Shown here: one piece after another, positions 35,933 to 45,758 of the stretch | How positions within the stretch are numbered: the stretch's first letter is position 1 | Layout: each line of letters opens with the position of its first letter | From: Candidatus Aenigmatarchaeota archaeon | Lineage (GTDB): Archaea > Aenigmatarchaeota > Aenigmatarchaeia > GW2011-AR5 | Length of the DNA: 49,896 nt | NCBI GenBank assembly: GCA_018304585.1 | Contig: JAGVVY010000029.1 | Location: 1-49,896, forward strand | Direction of reading: 5' to 3' | The notes under the pieces: generated by a model | What the model saw: the letters and a program-made list of their open reading frames with translations, nothing else | Database searches by the model: none | What the model was told of the DNA's origin: nothing | Program-made: the position numbers and the translations under genes

Positions 35933-36469
35933 CTAAACTTTCCTGCTTATTCCAAGCTTAGAGGGCTTCGGATATTTCTTGCCTGTCTTGCCCTTCCTGC
36001 CCTGCGATGTCAGGCCGCGGAAAGCCCTTCTCCTTTGCGACGTGATCCAGCTGATGTGCCTGTCATTCTTTATCACGGGATGGCTTCTGTCAACAAGTAT
36101 GATCTCATAGAACTTGTGCATTCCGGTCTCGCCGGCATAATAAGAGTTCAAAACTTCCATGTTCGGATATTTTCTGGCGGCCCTTCTTTCGAGAATGGCC
36201 TGCGCGCTGTGCTTTGGCGTGAAGAACGTGCCCATCTTGGAGGGCTTCCTGCCTTTCCTGGCCCTCGGCCTTATCCTGCCGCCTTTTCCTATTTTTGCCT
36301 TGACTATGACGAACCCCTGCTTGGCCTTGTATCCGAGCGCCCTTGCGCGATCCAGCCGCGTCGGCCTTTCGATGCGCTCAAAGCTCTCTTCTTTCATGGC
36401 TCTGACCGAAGCTTTGTATATTTGTTTTGGTTTCTTCCAGAGTTCCCTGACCGACGAATAAAGGCTCAT
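35933..36469 (-). CDS. rpl15e: 50S ribosomal protein eL15
   Basis: LGYKAKQGFVIVKAKIGKGGRIRPRARKGRKPSKMG...LNSYYAGETGMHKFYEIILVD. Confidence 0.97.
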   Translation of the reverse strand: MSLYSSVRELWKKPKQIYKASVRAMKEESFERIERPTRLDRARALGYKAKQGFVIVKAKIGKGGRIRPRARKGRKPSKMGTFFTPKHSAQAILERRAARKYPNMEVLNSYYAGETGMHKFYEIILVDRSHPVIKNDRHISWITSQRRRAFRGLTSQGRKGKTGKKYPKPSKLGISRKV

Positions 36470-36526
36470 GATATCACCATTAAGTAACCGTGTAAAGAAT
36501 ATAAAACTAACTTTCTATAGCATACT

Positions 36527-36778
36527 ATGCATTCCGCTGCCAAGATTCTGATCGGCATGCTTATTCTTGCCGCGGGCATCTACTGGTATCTTGGCCCGAT
36601 TCTCGGCCACTTCTCAGGGGACCCGGTATTTCACATAAGGCCGACGTACGCTTTTGCCGTGCTCTTCTCCGGTTTATTCGGGATGGGGCTCATATTCGTC
36701 GGCTTTGTCATAGCATGGATAGAATACGAGGACCTTAAATGGGCCAAGCAAACGAAAAGAACGGCAGGCAAGAGATAA
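36527..36778 (+). CDS. small two-TM membrane protein
   Basis: Two hydrophobic segments in 83 aa. Confidence 0.55.
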   Translation: MHSAAKILIGMLILAAGIYWYLGPILGHFSGDPVFHIRPTYAFAVLFSGLFGMGLIFVGFVIAWIEYEDLKWAKQTKRTAGKR

Positions 36779-36869
36779 TAATATTTTAACTACTTTTAAG
36801 GTATAAAAATACAAAGCTTTAAATATTCAAGACTGTCCTATAGATGTATGAAGCCAAAGAGGTCTTGTC

Positions 36870-37721
36870 ATGGCGGTCAATAATATAGAAGAGCATCATG
36901 CGCGAATAAAGGATAAATTTACTGTTCATAACGAAATAGTAAAAGCTTCCCTCCATGCCATAGGACATTACACCCTGCAATCTGAAAGACCCTCCCTCCT
37001 CGTCTTAGGCGGTATAGCACTTCAGCTTCATGCAATAGATGCATATCCCGGCCTCACCCGACCCACTCACGACTTGGATCTTGACATAAATACATCGCTG
37101 AAAAAAAGCGAATATAGGGCGCGCATAGGTGAGCCCCTCGCTGCCCGATTAAATGCCTACAATCCCCAAGTGAAAACTTCAGATACTTACACAGTGATGC
37201 TTCAGGATGCGGACGGCACGCCATTCTTCATTCACGCGCCGCATTATAATACATCAGGACTATATAATCGAAAGAGACCTGCCATTGAAAGACGCCTTGC
37301 AAACGCATCCAGCATACAGATTCCTGCCGAGTGGAATAGCGCGGAAAATGAAAGCGGATCCAGCGGCGCCTATAGAATCCGCATAGCGAGGCCTGAGGAC
37401 ATCGCCGCTGACAAGACAAGAAGGATCATTCAAAGCTCTGCTGTCATGCCCGAAAATCTCAACCATGATTATCATGCTCTTCTAAACAGGGATTGGGGCG
37501 CCCTTGCCGGGCAGGAACTCGCCGAAAAGCTCGATTCAACGATTAACATGAAACTCTCCCTCCCTGCATATCACGATGCCGGAAAATCCATATATCGCAA
37601 CGCGCGCATGCAATATAACGTGATGAAGGATTTGTTTGACATAGCCTTGATTTCAAAGCTCATGGCAGGAAAAACTATAGAATTCGATGAATTCTATTAT
37701 GACAGTATCCTGCATGAGTAA
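36870..37721 (+). CDS. AbiEii-like nucleotidyltransferase-fold protein
   Basis: LLVLGGIALQLHA...TRPTHDLDLDINTSL plus helical LNRDWGALAGQELAEKLD. Confidence 0.6.
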   Translation: MAVNNIEEHHARIKDKFTVHNEIVKASLHAIGHYTLQSERPSLLVLGGIALQLHAIDAYPGLTRPTHDLDLDINTSLKKSEYRARIGEPLAARLNAYNPQVKTSDTYTVMLQDADGTPFFIHAPHYNTSGLYNRKRPAIERRLANASSIQIPAEWNSAENESGSSGAYRIRIARPEDIAADKTRRIIQSSAVMPENLNHDYHALLNRDWGALAGQELAEKLDSTINMKLSLPAYHDAGKSIYRNARMQYNVMKDLFDIALISKLMAGKTIEFDEFYYDSILHE

Positions 37722-37783
37722 GTAACTATTCACATTCCCCCTGCAGTGTATGCCGCTTTATATTTTGAATCCAATCTTCATTC

Positions 37784-38929
37784 ATGGACGTCAAGTCAAG
37801 GACCGCACCGCCTGTCTTCGTTTCACTTGCCATAAGGAGCGCCTTGCAGGAAATGGGCGATTCGTTCTTCGGGCCGTCATCCTCCATATTCGTCGGCAAC
37901 CACGGCTATCCTGACGTGTTTGTAGGGCCGATGGCATCCATGGAATACTCTGCCGAACAGGATAATCCGGCCCAGTGGTTCGGGAAAGGCTATTATGACA
38001 TAATCAAGCTGCGCTCGTCGCTTCTCCGGAGCAAATACAGGCATTCGGTGCATACCCCGTCGAAGTTCGTTGAATACAACCAGGAGCTTGCGCTCGCCTC
38101 CTCGCCTACCGATGTGGAGCTTTCATTCCACGGCAAGCCCGGCCATAGGATGGCGATATCGTCTTACGTTCAGCCTATGGGGCCGTCCGTGACGATAGAC
38201 AGCATGCGGCTTGTGCAGAACCCAAAAATTTCCAGAAAAGTCGACGACATAGTTTCAGACGACCTGAAGGCCGCTGACGCGGGCTTTCTTCTTTACAAAT
38301 CCGGAATTGACGTTTACAGGCTTACCAATATACTGTCGTCCGGGGCGCTGGGCATCTCGAAAAAGATGGTCCCCACGCGCTGGTCTATCACGGCATCGGA
38401 TGATATAGTCGCCAAACAACTGATGAAAGAAATACGGCTGTTTCCCGAAATTGAGGAATGCCTTGCGTATGAATCAGAATATATGGACAATCGCTTCGTC
38501 ATTCTTCTCTTGCCCGGAGCGTGGGAATTCGAGAATTTCGAGGCATGGCATCCCGGGAGCAACTGGTCGTTTTCCGATGCCGTGGAAATAGCCGCGGAAT
38601 ACGAGCCCTTTTCCGGGCGCAAGGATTATGCAAGCACCGAAGCCGGAGGATATTATGCGTCGCGCATCGGAGTCGCTGAAGCGGTTCATGCCATGAAAAA
38701 GCAGTGCAAAGCCGTCGTGTTCCGGGAGATAGGCGGAGGCTATACTGTGCCGCTTGGTGTCTGGGTCGTCCGCGAAACGGTCCGCAATGCGTTCAAGGCC
38801 GGCCCCAAGCGATTCGCGTCAAAAGCAGAGGCTCTTGAATACGTTAAAACAAGAATACGCCTGCCTTTGGCGGAATACCTGAAAAGAAGCGTCGTGCTGC
38901 GCCAGAGAAGCGTGAAAGATTTTGTTTAG
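37784..38929 (+). CDS. nreA: DNA repair protein NreA-like
   Basis: SSSIFVGNHGYPDVFVGPM..., PTRWSITASDDIVAKQL, C-terminal PIP-like QRSVKDFV. Confidence 0.85.
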   Translation: MDVKSRTAPPVFVSLAIRSALQEMGDSFFGPSSSIFVGNHGYPDVFVGPMASMEYSAEQDNPAQWFGKGYYDIIKLRSSLLRSKYRHSVHTPSKFVEYNQELALASSPTDVELSFHGKPGHRMAISSYVQPMGPSVTIDSMRLVQNPKISRKVDDIVSDDLKAADAGFLLYKSGIDVYRLTNILSSGALGISKKMVPTRWSITASDDIVAKQLMKEIRLFPEIEECLAYESEYMDNRFVILLLPGAWEFENFEAWHPGSNWSFSDAVEIAAEYEPFSGRKDYASTEAGGYYASRIGVAEAVHAMKKQCKAVVFREIGGGYTVPLGVWVVRETVRNAFKAGPKRFASKAEALEYVKTRIRLPLAEYLKRSVVLRQRSVKDFV

Positions 38930-39261
38930 TCCATGTACAATGAATCAAGCTTTGTGCCGTCAGGCACTTCCTCCATGAACATGTCGAAATCTCCGATAAC
39001 TCTTTGACCCTGATAGCAAACGCCTATGAGGTGCTTCCTGTTCCCTTCATCCCCATACCGATCCGTCACCTTATAGGCAAACTCGCCGGCTGAAATAATG
39101 ATGTCCCCATTGCGCCCTAAACCGCCTTGGGCAATATAACTGCCGGAATCCGTTTGGATTGCACCCCAAGGCGGAACGCGATGATCTGAATCTATATGCA
39201 AAGTCCCTTGGAAAATTTCAGGCCCGTTTATGCCGTTGATTCTCCCGCCAATGATGTACAT
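38926..39261 (-). CDS. hypothetical protein
   Basis: MYIIGGRINGINGPEIFQGTLHIDSDHRVPPWGAIQTDSGSYIAQGGLG... Confidence 0.5.
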   Translation of the reverse strand: MYIIGGRINGINGPEIFQGTLHIDSDHRVPPWGAIQTDSGSYIAQGGLGRNGDIIISAGEFAYKVTDRYGDEGNRKHLIGVCYQGQRVIGDFDMFMEEVPDGTKLDSLYMD

Positions 39262-39321
39262 AGTTCTCACGTCTTTGATGAGAAAACTATTTATTATTTC
39301 ACTTCCGTATCTAAAATCTAT

Positions 39322-40770
39322 ATGTTGTTTTCTTCCGCCGCGGCGGAGTTCCCCGCGGCATCCGAGTGGCTCAATATTGACAGGCCTCTCAGCATGAAAG
39401 CCCTCGAGGGCCATATCGTCGTTCTTGACTTCTGGACATACTGCTGCATCAATTGCATCCACATGCTGCCGGACATCAAGATGCTGGAAGAGGACTACGC
39501 CGGCCGGCCGGTCGTGTTCATAGGCGTGCATTCCGCAAAATTTGAAAATGAAAACGACGTCAATAACATACGATCGGCGGTCCAAAGATATGAAATAGCG
39601 CATCCGGTTGTCGTGGACAGGGACCATCGCATATGGAATGCTTACAAGGTTACTGCATGGCCAACGATAGTGATAATAGGGCCTGACGGCAAGATCGCAT
39701 ACAAGCGGTCAGGCGAGGGGCAGTTGCAGGACATCGATGCCATGATAACCGCGCTTCTCAAGAGAAAGGACGTTGTCGGCGAAAAAATTCCGATAGCCAT
39801 CGCTCCCAAAGTAACGAAAGGCGTCCTTTCGTTCCCGGGAAAGATTGATTACAGGGACGGCGTCCTTGCGATAGCGGACTCGAACCATCACAGGATTCTG
39901 GTCGCCGAGCTGGCAGGCGCGACCGCGAAGGTCATCCACGAAATAGGCTCCACGACGGAGGGCATGATGGACGGAAGCTTTGCAAACGCCATGTTCAGCA
40001 GGCCCCAGGGCGTCGCCATCGGCAAGGACTGCATATATGTGGCCGACACCGAAAACCATGCGATACGCCTCATAGACCTGAAGACAAAGGCTGTGGAAAC
40101 GGTCGCCGGCACGGGAGAACAGTCGAAAGGCGAGCCCCGCAAAGGAAAGCTCAATTCCCCGTGGGACGTGCTGTTTCGCGACGGCAAGCTCTATATAGCC
40201 ATGGCAGGCTCCCATCAGATATGGGAAATGGATGCAGGAACGAGGCGGCTTGCAGCTTACGCCGGAACGTCGGCTGAGAACATAATTGACGGGCCCAGGC
40301 ATTCCGCGTTCCTTGCCCAGCCGTCGGGACTTGCAACCGACGGCGAATTCCTCTATTTTGTCGACAGCGAGGTGTCTGCCTTGCGCCGCGTCCGTTTCTC
40401 CTCCGGAGCCGTTGAGACGCTGATAGGAAAAGGCCTCTTCGTCTTCGGCCACGCCGACGGCACGTTCGGCAATGCCCTGCTCCAGCATCCGCTCGGCGTG
40501 GATTACGCGAACGCGAAGGTGTATGTCGCCGACACCTATAACCACGCAATAAGGGAGGTCGACCTCAAAAACCGCACGGTATCCACGCTGATAGGAAGAA
40601 AGCCGTCCAATGTCTGCACGGTAGCCGGCAGCGAATGCGATTCCCTCCCGCTTTACGAGCCGAACGACGTCGTCGCACTCGGCGACGCGCTGCTGATAGC
40701 GGACACAAACAACCATCTCATCCGCCTCTTCAGGGACGGCACGCTCACCGATGTGGAAATCGTTTTTTAG
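39322..40770 (+). CDS. Thioredoxin-like domain fused to NHL repeats (NHLRC2-like)
   Basis: VVLDFWTYCCINCIHMLPD thioredoxin-like; repeated RPQGVAIGKDCIYVADTENHAIRLIDL / HPLGVDYANAKVYVADTYNHAIREVDL. Confidence 0.9.
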   Translation: MLFSSAAAEFPAASEWLNIDRPLSMKALEGHIVVLDFWTYCCINCIHMLPDIKMLEEDYAGRPVVFIGVHSAKFENENDVNNIRSAVQRYEIAHPVVVDRDHRIWNAYKVTAWPTIVIIGPDGKIAYKRSGEGQLQDIDAMITALLKRKDVVGEKIPIAIAPKVTKGVLSFPGKIDYRDGVLAIADSNHHRILVAELAGATAKVIHEIGSTTEGMMDGSFANAMFSRPQGVAIGKDCIYVADTENHAIRLIDLKTKAVETVAGTGEQSKGEPRKGKLNSPWDVLFRDGKLYIAMAGSHQIWEMDAGTRRLAAYAGTSAENIIDGPRHSAFLAQPSGLATDGEFLYFVDSEVSALRRVRFSSGAVETLIGKGLFVFGHADGTFGNALLQHPLGVDYANAKVYVADTYNHAIREVDLKNRTVSTLIGRKPSNVCTVAGSECDSLPLYEPNDVVALGDALLIADTNNHLIRLFRDGTLTDVEIVF

Positions 40771-40848
40771 CCAATCCGCCGGGATATCTTTAAATAACTC
40801 GAAGTCCTCTAATTTTCAGCAAACAAAAACACAAGGAGGTAATCACAA

Positions 40849-41076
40849 ATGGTAGAATTTGAAACCATAACATCCGAGGAAATAAAATTCGGCGAGAACA
40901 AGTTCCTTGAAGTCGCCAGGAAAAAGGCCAAGACCGAAGAAGGCGAGAACGTCTTCATATCGCTGAGCAGGGGCTTCTTCACGAAGGAAGGCGAAAGAAG
41001 GTACAACAAGTCGTTCGCCATACCGGTTGACGAAAGCGTCATAAACTTCGTCGCGGAAACTCTGAAGAAGGTGTAA
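40849..41076 (+). CDS. small conserved-looking hypothetical protein
   Basis: 75-aa ORF preceded by aaggaggta ribosome-binding site. Confidence 0.65.
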   Translation: MVEFETITSEEIKFGENKFLEVARKKAKTEEGENVFISLSRGFFTKEGERRYNKSFAIPVDESVINFVAETLKKV

Positions 41077-41077
41077 G

Positions 41078-41551
41078 ATGCTTTTCTCCGAGGCCGTGAA
41101 AATAACCGGGGAAAGCGAAAAGGCCAGGCGCCTTGAAAATTATTTCCTGGGCTCCTTGTTCGCTTCTGTGCACGGAAGCATAGGCGAATGGACCCTCCAT
41201 TTTTATGATCCTAAAACCCATAAGACGGTGAACTGCACCGTCCATGAAAACCGCACGGTGGAACTGGAAGCCGAATCGCCTGCCTTGGGCAGGCTGGAGA
41301 AGCTCGACATCTCCCGGGTGAAAATATCCCCGGATGAGGCCGTGCAAGCCGCACTGGCGGACTACAGCATGCCCCCCGTCCAGACGCTTCTCACCCTCGC
41401 GATGAAGGCCGGGGCGCCCGTATGGACCGTGAGCCTTATATCGGCGGCGCTTTCCGTAAGTTCTTACGACGTGTCGGCCGAAGACGGCTCGATAAAGGAA
41501 AAGCGCATCGCAAGCATGATGCAAAGGTTTAATTCAGCGGGGCGCAATTAA
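41078..41551 (+). CDS. hypothetical protein
   Basis: 157-aa ORF following the preceding gene by 1 nt. Confidence 0.6.
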   Translation: MLFSEAVKITGESEKARRLENYFLGSLFASVHGSIGEWTLHFYDPKTHKTVNCTVHENRTVELEAESPALGRLEKLDISRVKISPDEAVQAALADYSMPPVQTLLTLAMKAGAPVWTVSLISAALSVSSYDVSAEDGSIKEKRIASMMQRFNSAGRN

Positions 41552-41556
41552 TAGAG

Positions 41557-42072
41557 ATGTTCACGCCCCAGGTTTACGGCTCATGGCAGGACGTCCAGTG
41601 GGAAAAATACGACGAGTTCCTGCGCATCATGGGGAGGGACTTTTTCTCGTCCATGCTTGAGAAGCGTGTGCTGGACATAGGGTCCGGTTCCGGCTATCTG
41701 GAGCGCTTTCTTGTCAGCAAGGAGTTTGACGTGAAGAACGTGATTTCCCTCGATATCCGCAGGGACTTCATGAAGAAAGTTGACAAGGAAAATCTGGTAG
41801 TCGGCGACGGAAAATTCCTCCCTTTCAAGAACGGCCGCTTTGACGCCGTGATTTCCGTGGACACCATGCATTTGGTAAAAGATACGGATTTTGCCCGCGT
41901 ATTGAAGCCCGGCGGCCTCGCGCTTCTCTCGGTCTTCTTCTCCCACGGCGTTTACGAAGAGAGAAGAAACCTGCTCCGTTCCCTCCTCGCCGATTTCCAG
42001 ATAATATTCGAGTTCGAGATCCACGGCAAGGAAAAGGAATACGTCATCCTCGCAAGGAAAGCGGTTCAATGA
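41557..42072 (+). CDS. SAM-dependent methyltransferase (class I)
   Basis: VLDIGSGSGYLERFL...FDAVISVDTMHLV...RVLKPGGLALLSV. Confidence 0.85.
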   Translation: MFTPQVYGSWQDVQWEKYDEFLRIMGRDFFSSMLEKRVLDIGSGSGYLERFLVSKEFDVKNVISLDIRRDFMKKVDKENLVVGDGKFLPFKNGRFDAVISVDTMHLVKDTDFARVLKPGGLALLSVFFSHGVYEERRNLLRSLLADFQIIFEFEIHGKEKEYVILARKAVQ

Positions 42073-42090
42073 TTTTGCATTGTATAGCCA

Positions 42091-42213
42091 ATGACAGAAG
42101 CATTCGGGCAAGATTCTGTCTTTGCTATGTGTAGAGAATGCCTGAAAACCAATGTCATCTGCTATAGAAAGCGCCGCTCGGAGGCAGCCAAAGCCGTGAA
42201 GATGATTCCCTGA
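42091..42213 (+). CDS. possible 40-aa small protein
   Basis: MTEAFGQDSVFAMCRECLKTNVICYRKRRSEAAKAVKMIP, not in ORF track. Confidence 0.25.
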   Translation: MTEAFGQDSVFAMCRECLKTNVICYRKRRSEAAKAVKMIP

Positions 42214-43875
42214 TCACATCTTTTCAAGCGGCTTTATTCCCAGAAGATTGAGGCAAATCCCGATGACGTTCTTGACCGCCGCGACTAAGGCAAGCTTTTC
42301 CGCTTCATCCTTGGAGCCGATTATTTTCTCATCGTGATAATAGGCGTTGAACATAGATGCCAATTCAAAAACGTAGTTTGCCACTATGTTCGGCTTCAGT
42401 TCCTCCGCGGCCTTCTGCGCAGCCCCGGGAAATTCCGCAAGCTTGCGTGCAAGCCCCGTCTCCTTCTCCGAAAGCCCGCCGGCCTTGGGCTCCTTCCCGG
42501 CCTTTCTTAAAATGGACGCGGCCCTTGCATGGGTATACTGAAGATAAGGGCCTGTATCGCCTTCAAGCGATGCCGCTTCCTTTATGTCAAAGGAAATTTC
42601 GGATGCAGTCCCGTACTTGAGGAAATAATACTTTGCCGCCCCGATTGCGCCCGCTTCGGCTATCTCTTCCTTGAGATTTTCATCGTGATCCTCTTTTGCA
42701 ACATAATTCCCCAGTATGGCCTTCTTTAGCTCTTGAAGCAGCCACTCGCCTTCTATGACGTTGCCAAGCCGTGAGGACATCTTGCCGTCCCGCAATTTTA
42801 CCCAGCCATAAGCCAGATGTAACTGTTTATCCTTGTATTTCTGGTCGAGGAGCTCTTCGACCTTGAACGTCACCTTGAAGAAGCTGGCCTGTTCAGGCCC
42901 GACTACATGTATGCACTTGTCTATTTTCCCAAACTCGGTAAATTCTAGCTCGGCGAGGCCAAGCTCTTTGGCTTCATATGTCGGAAAGCCCAGGCTGTTT
43001 ATGAATACGCGCTTGTCAAGACCATGCGGTTCGCCGTCAAATATTACTGCGCCATCGCTCTCTTTGAGTATCCCCTTCTTCAGCGCATCCTGGGATATCT
43101 TGAGCCCTTTTTCAGCAACTTCGGATTCGAAAAACAGCCTGTCATATCTTGTATAGACCCTCCCATATATTCTTGCAAAATAATCCAGGCTCCACTGGCG
43201 GGTTTCCTGCCAGAGCTTCATTATGCCCGGATCTTTCTTGTATATTTTCGCATTGATTTCTATTATTTCTTTTTTCGCGTTTTCATCTTCTTCGTATGAC
43301 TTGCTGCCTTTTGCATAAGCCTTGCCCAGGAAGCGTATCTTCTCGTCAAGGCCCTTTATCTTCTTTACGTCTTCCTTGCCTATGCCCCACAGGCATTTTG
43401 CTATATGCAAGCCCACGTCTCCCTGGTAGTTTGCCCGTATGACTTTCACGCCCGAATACTCTAGCATTCGCGCCACGGATTCACCGGTAATTATGTTCCT
43501 TAAGTGCCCTATATGGAAGAGCTTGTGCGTATTCGGATGCGCAAACTCCACAATAACCTTGCCCTTTCCATTTCCTTTGCCATACTCTTTTTCTGACGCA
43601 CTTGTTATTATTTCTTCCGATAGCTTGTCCCAGTTGGCGTAAAAATTCACATATGATCCTTCAGCCTTGATTTCTTTTATCAAGGTAAATTTGTTTTTTG
43701 AAAATTCTTTTGCGAGCGAAACGGCTATTTCCTGCGGCGCTTTGCGAAGTTCCCTTGCAAGCGAGAAGCACGGCATGGCCAAATCCGCCTTTATTTCCTT
43801 TGGAGGCGTTTCCAAAAGCGTATTGTAATTGCCTGCTATTTGCCTCGACTCTTCCCGGAATTTCTCGAGCGTCAT
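42214..43875 (-). CDS. argS: Arginyl-tRNA synthetase
   Basis: VEFAHPNTHKLFHIGHLRNIITGESVARMLEYSG; KMSSRLGNVIEGEWLL; C-terminal anticodon-binding domain. Confidence 0.97.
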   Translation of the reverse strand: MTLEKFREESRQIAGNYNTLLETPPKEIKADLAMPCFSLARELRKAPQEIAVSLAKEFSKNKFTLIKEIKAEGSYVNFYANWDKLSEEIITSASEKEYGKGNGKGKVIVEFAHPNTHKLFHIGHLRNIITGESVARMLEYSGVKVIRANYQGDVGLHIAKCLWGIGKEDVKKIKGLDEKIRFLGKAYAKGSKSYEEDENAKKEIIEINAKIYKKDPGIMKLWQETRQWSLDYFARIYGRVYTRYDRLFFESEVAEKGLKISQDALKKGILKESDGAVIFDGEPHGLDKRVFINSLGFPTYEAKELGLAELEFTEFGKIDKCIHVVGPEQASFFKVTFKVEELLDQKYKDKQLHLAYGWVKLRDGKMSSRLGNVIEGEWLLQELKKAILGNYVAKEDHDENLKEEIAEAGAIGAAKYYFLKYGTASEISFDIKEAASLEGDTGPYLQYTHARAASILRKAGKEPKAGGLSEKETGLARKLAEFPGAAQKAAEELKPNIVANYVFELASMFNAYYHDEKIIGSKDEAEKLALVAAVKNVIGICLNLLGIKPLEKM

Positions 43876-43908
43876 GGTATCACTTCTTTGGCAGTGTTTT
43901 TAATATTA

Positions 43909-44976
43909 TCAGCGCGAACCCAAAACAATATCCGATATCTCAGAAAGAGTATTTGTCCCACCAGACGTCAGCAAAACTATGACTTTTTTACCGGAAATGT
44001 TGAGCTTCCAGACGCCTGCAAATGCAGATGCAGACGTAGGCTCCATTACCAAGGATTCCTCAATTAACATATGCCTTAAGGCGCTCTTTATCTCACCTTC
44101 ATTCACCTCTAATACAGAACCCTTCGATTCCTTCAATGCACGCAATGCTTTTGGCGAAGAGTACGATTCGGTTGCTACGATACCTTCAGCAACGGAATCA
44201 GCAATGTTGCTTAAAATCTCATAATCATTTCCACTTTCCATGGCGCTTTTGAGCGGCGAAGCTCCTTCGACCTGCACTCCTATCATTTGCGGAAGCTTCG
44301 CGATTTTTTTCATCTGCGCGATTTCCTTGAAGCCTGACCATATGCCTGCAAGATTAGATCCATTACCGCACGGAACGATAATCTTATCCGGCATCCCTAC
44401 CTTTTCGTATATTTCCCAAGCGATTTTTTTGCTTCCTGCGGATTTGAACGGGTTTAAGGTGCAATTCCACCCCGAAATATTTTCGTCCAGAATTTTTCTA
44501 TAAACCGCTTCATATGTTCCTGCCATTTCCACTATTTTTCCTCCAAAAAGCTGTATCATTTTCTTTTTACCTTCGGATGCATGATCGGGGATATAGCACG
44601 TGCAACGTATTCCAGCCACCTTTGCGTATGCTGAAAGGGATATTGCGGCATTGCCGGACGATATTGCAAAAACATCCTTTATACCAAAATCAACCGCCTT
44701 GTCTATCAATACAGCACTCTCCCTATCCTTGAATGAGCCTGTCGGATTCTTACTCTCGTCCTTAACATATAATTCTTGGCATCCAATCATAGCTCCCGTC
44801 TTTTTTAATTTTACCATGGGGGTATTGCCTTGCCCCAGAGTCACTGTATTTTTTGCCGGCACTACATTCTTGTACTCAAGATAATCGTAATATTTATTGT
44901 GGATACAAGTAAGAGTTTTTATCGATTCTTCATATTTCTTTTTACACTTTACGCATTCAAGGTATCCTTGCATCAT
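43909..44976 (-). CDS. thrC: Threonine synthase
   Basis: LYVKDESKNPTGSFKDRESAVLIDKAVDFGIKDVFAISSGNAAISLSAYA, N-terminal zinc-ribbon-like region. Confidence 0.93.
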   Translation of the reverse strand: MMQGYLECVKCKKKYEESIKTLTCIHNKYYDYLEYKNVVPAKNTVTLGQGNTPMVKLKKTGAMIGCQELYVKDESKNPTGSFKDRESAVLIDKAVDFGIKDVFAISSGNAAISLSAYAKVAGIRCTCYIPDHASEGKKKMIQLFGGKIVEMAGTYEAVYRKILDENISGWNCTLNPFKSAGSKKIAWEIYEKVGMPDKIIVPCGNGSNLAGIWSGFKEIAQMKKIAKLPQMIGVQVEGASPLKSAMESGNDYEILSNIADSVAEGIVATESYSSPKALRALKESKGSVLEVNEGEIKSALRHMLIEESLVMEPTSASAFAGVWKLNISGKKVIVLLTSGGTNTLSEISDIVLGSR

Positions 44977-45670
44977 TTATCACCTCATTTTGGACAAGCC
45001 ATGACGCAACGTAGTCCTTTGAAGGTCGGCCATCAAAGAAAAACCTGTGTATCGCATGTTCATCTCCATATAACAGAGAAATTAGCCTATTGGCATTTTC
45101 TTCCACGGGACGATATTGCATAGGCAATACAACAACAGCGGCCTTCCCTTTATAATGGCGCAGCTCCCCAGTCGCATGATAAGGAACGTCCACAAGTCCC
45201 AATTGTGACAACTCTGAAACTGCAGCAAGGACCGGGCATTGATAATGCATGCCATGTCTTACCTTTATTCTTTTTCCGCCCGGATCCGAAACATACATAT
45301 TCTCACCTTTAAAATATTTACCCAAAAGATTTGCCCCGGGGGGAACTTCGCGCAAAGAATCGAGAAGTGTTTTTGCAGGCCCGACGCAATCGCCCTCCCA
45401 TACTATATGTGTCGGTTTCATTCCGAAGAATTCAAGATGCTTGGAATAAAAACTAGCGTATTCTTCCTTGCCTTCCCCAGAACGGTTATAGTCGTCTATG
45501 AGCACAAGCCTTGAGACGCCAACTCCAGCGTTTGTCGCAATGTCTTCAATGTCTTTCGCAATCGCTATTCCTGCTTCTTCTGTTGGCGGGTCTCCAAGAT
45601 ACGTGTGACCATACTCTATACTTATGCCGATAATCTTCGAGCCTTCTTTGATGATCCCTTTCCATTTCAT
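44957..45670 (-). CDS. hypothetical protein
   Basis: 237-aa ORF overlapping thrC start. Confidence 0.65.
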   Translation of the reverse strand: MKWKGIIKEGSKIIGISIEYGHTYLGDPPTEEAGIAIAKDIEDIATNAGVGVSRLVLIDDYNRSGEGKEEYASFYSKHLEFFGMKPTHIVWEGDCVGPAKTLLDSLREVPPGANLLGKYFKGENMYVSDPGGKRIKVRHGMHYQCPVLAAVSELSQLGLVDVPYHATGELRHYKGKAAVVVLPMQYRPVEENANRLISLLYGDEHAIHRFFFDGRPSKDYVASWLVQNEVINDARIP

Positions 45671-45711
45671 TCACCGAAGCATTTCTATCCCCCGGACAAT
45701 ATAAATAATTC

Positions 45712-45729
45712 ATGTCCAAAATAGGACAT
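45712..45729. promoter_or_regulatory. Inverted repeat ATGTCC-AAAATA-GGACAT in a divergent promoter region
   Basis: Perfect 6-bp arms between divergent genes. Confidence 0.5.
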
Positions 45730-45758
45730 TTTAAATAGTTTTTTGACATAAGATAAAC

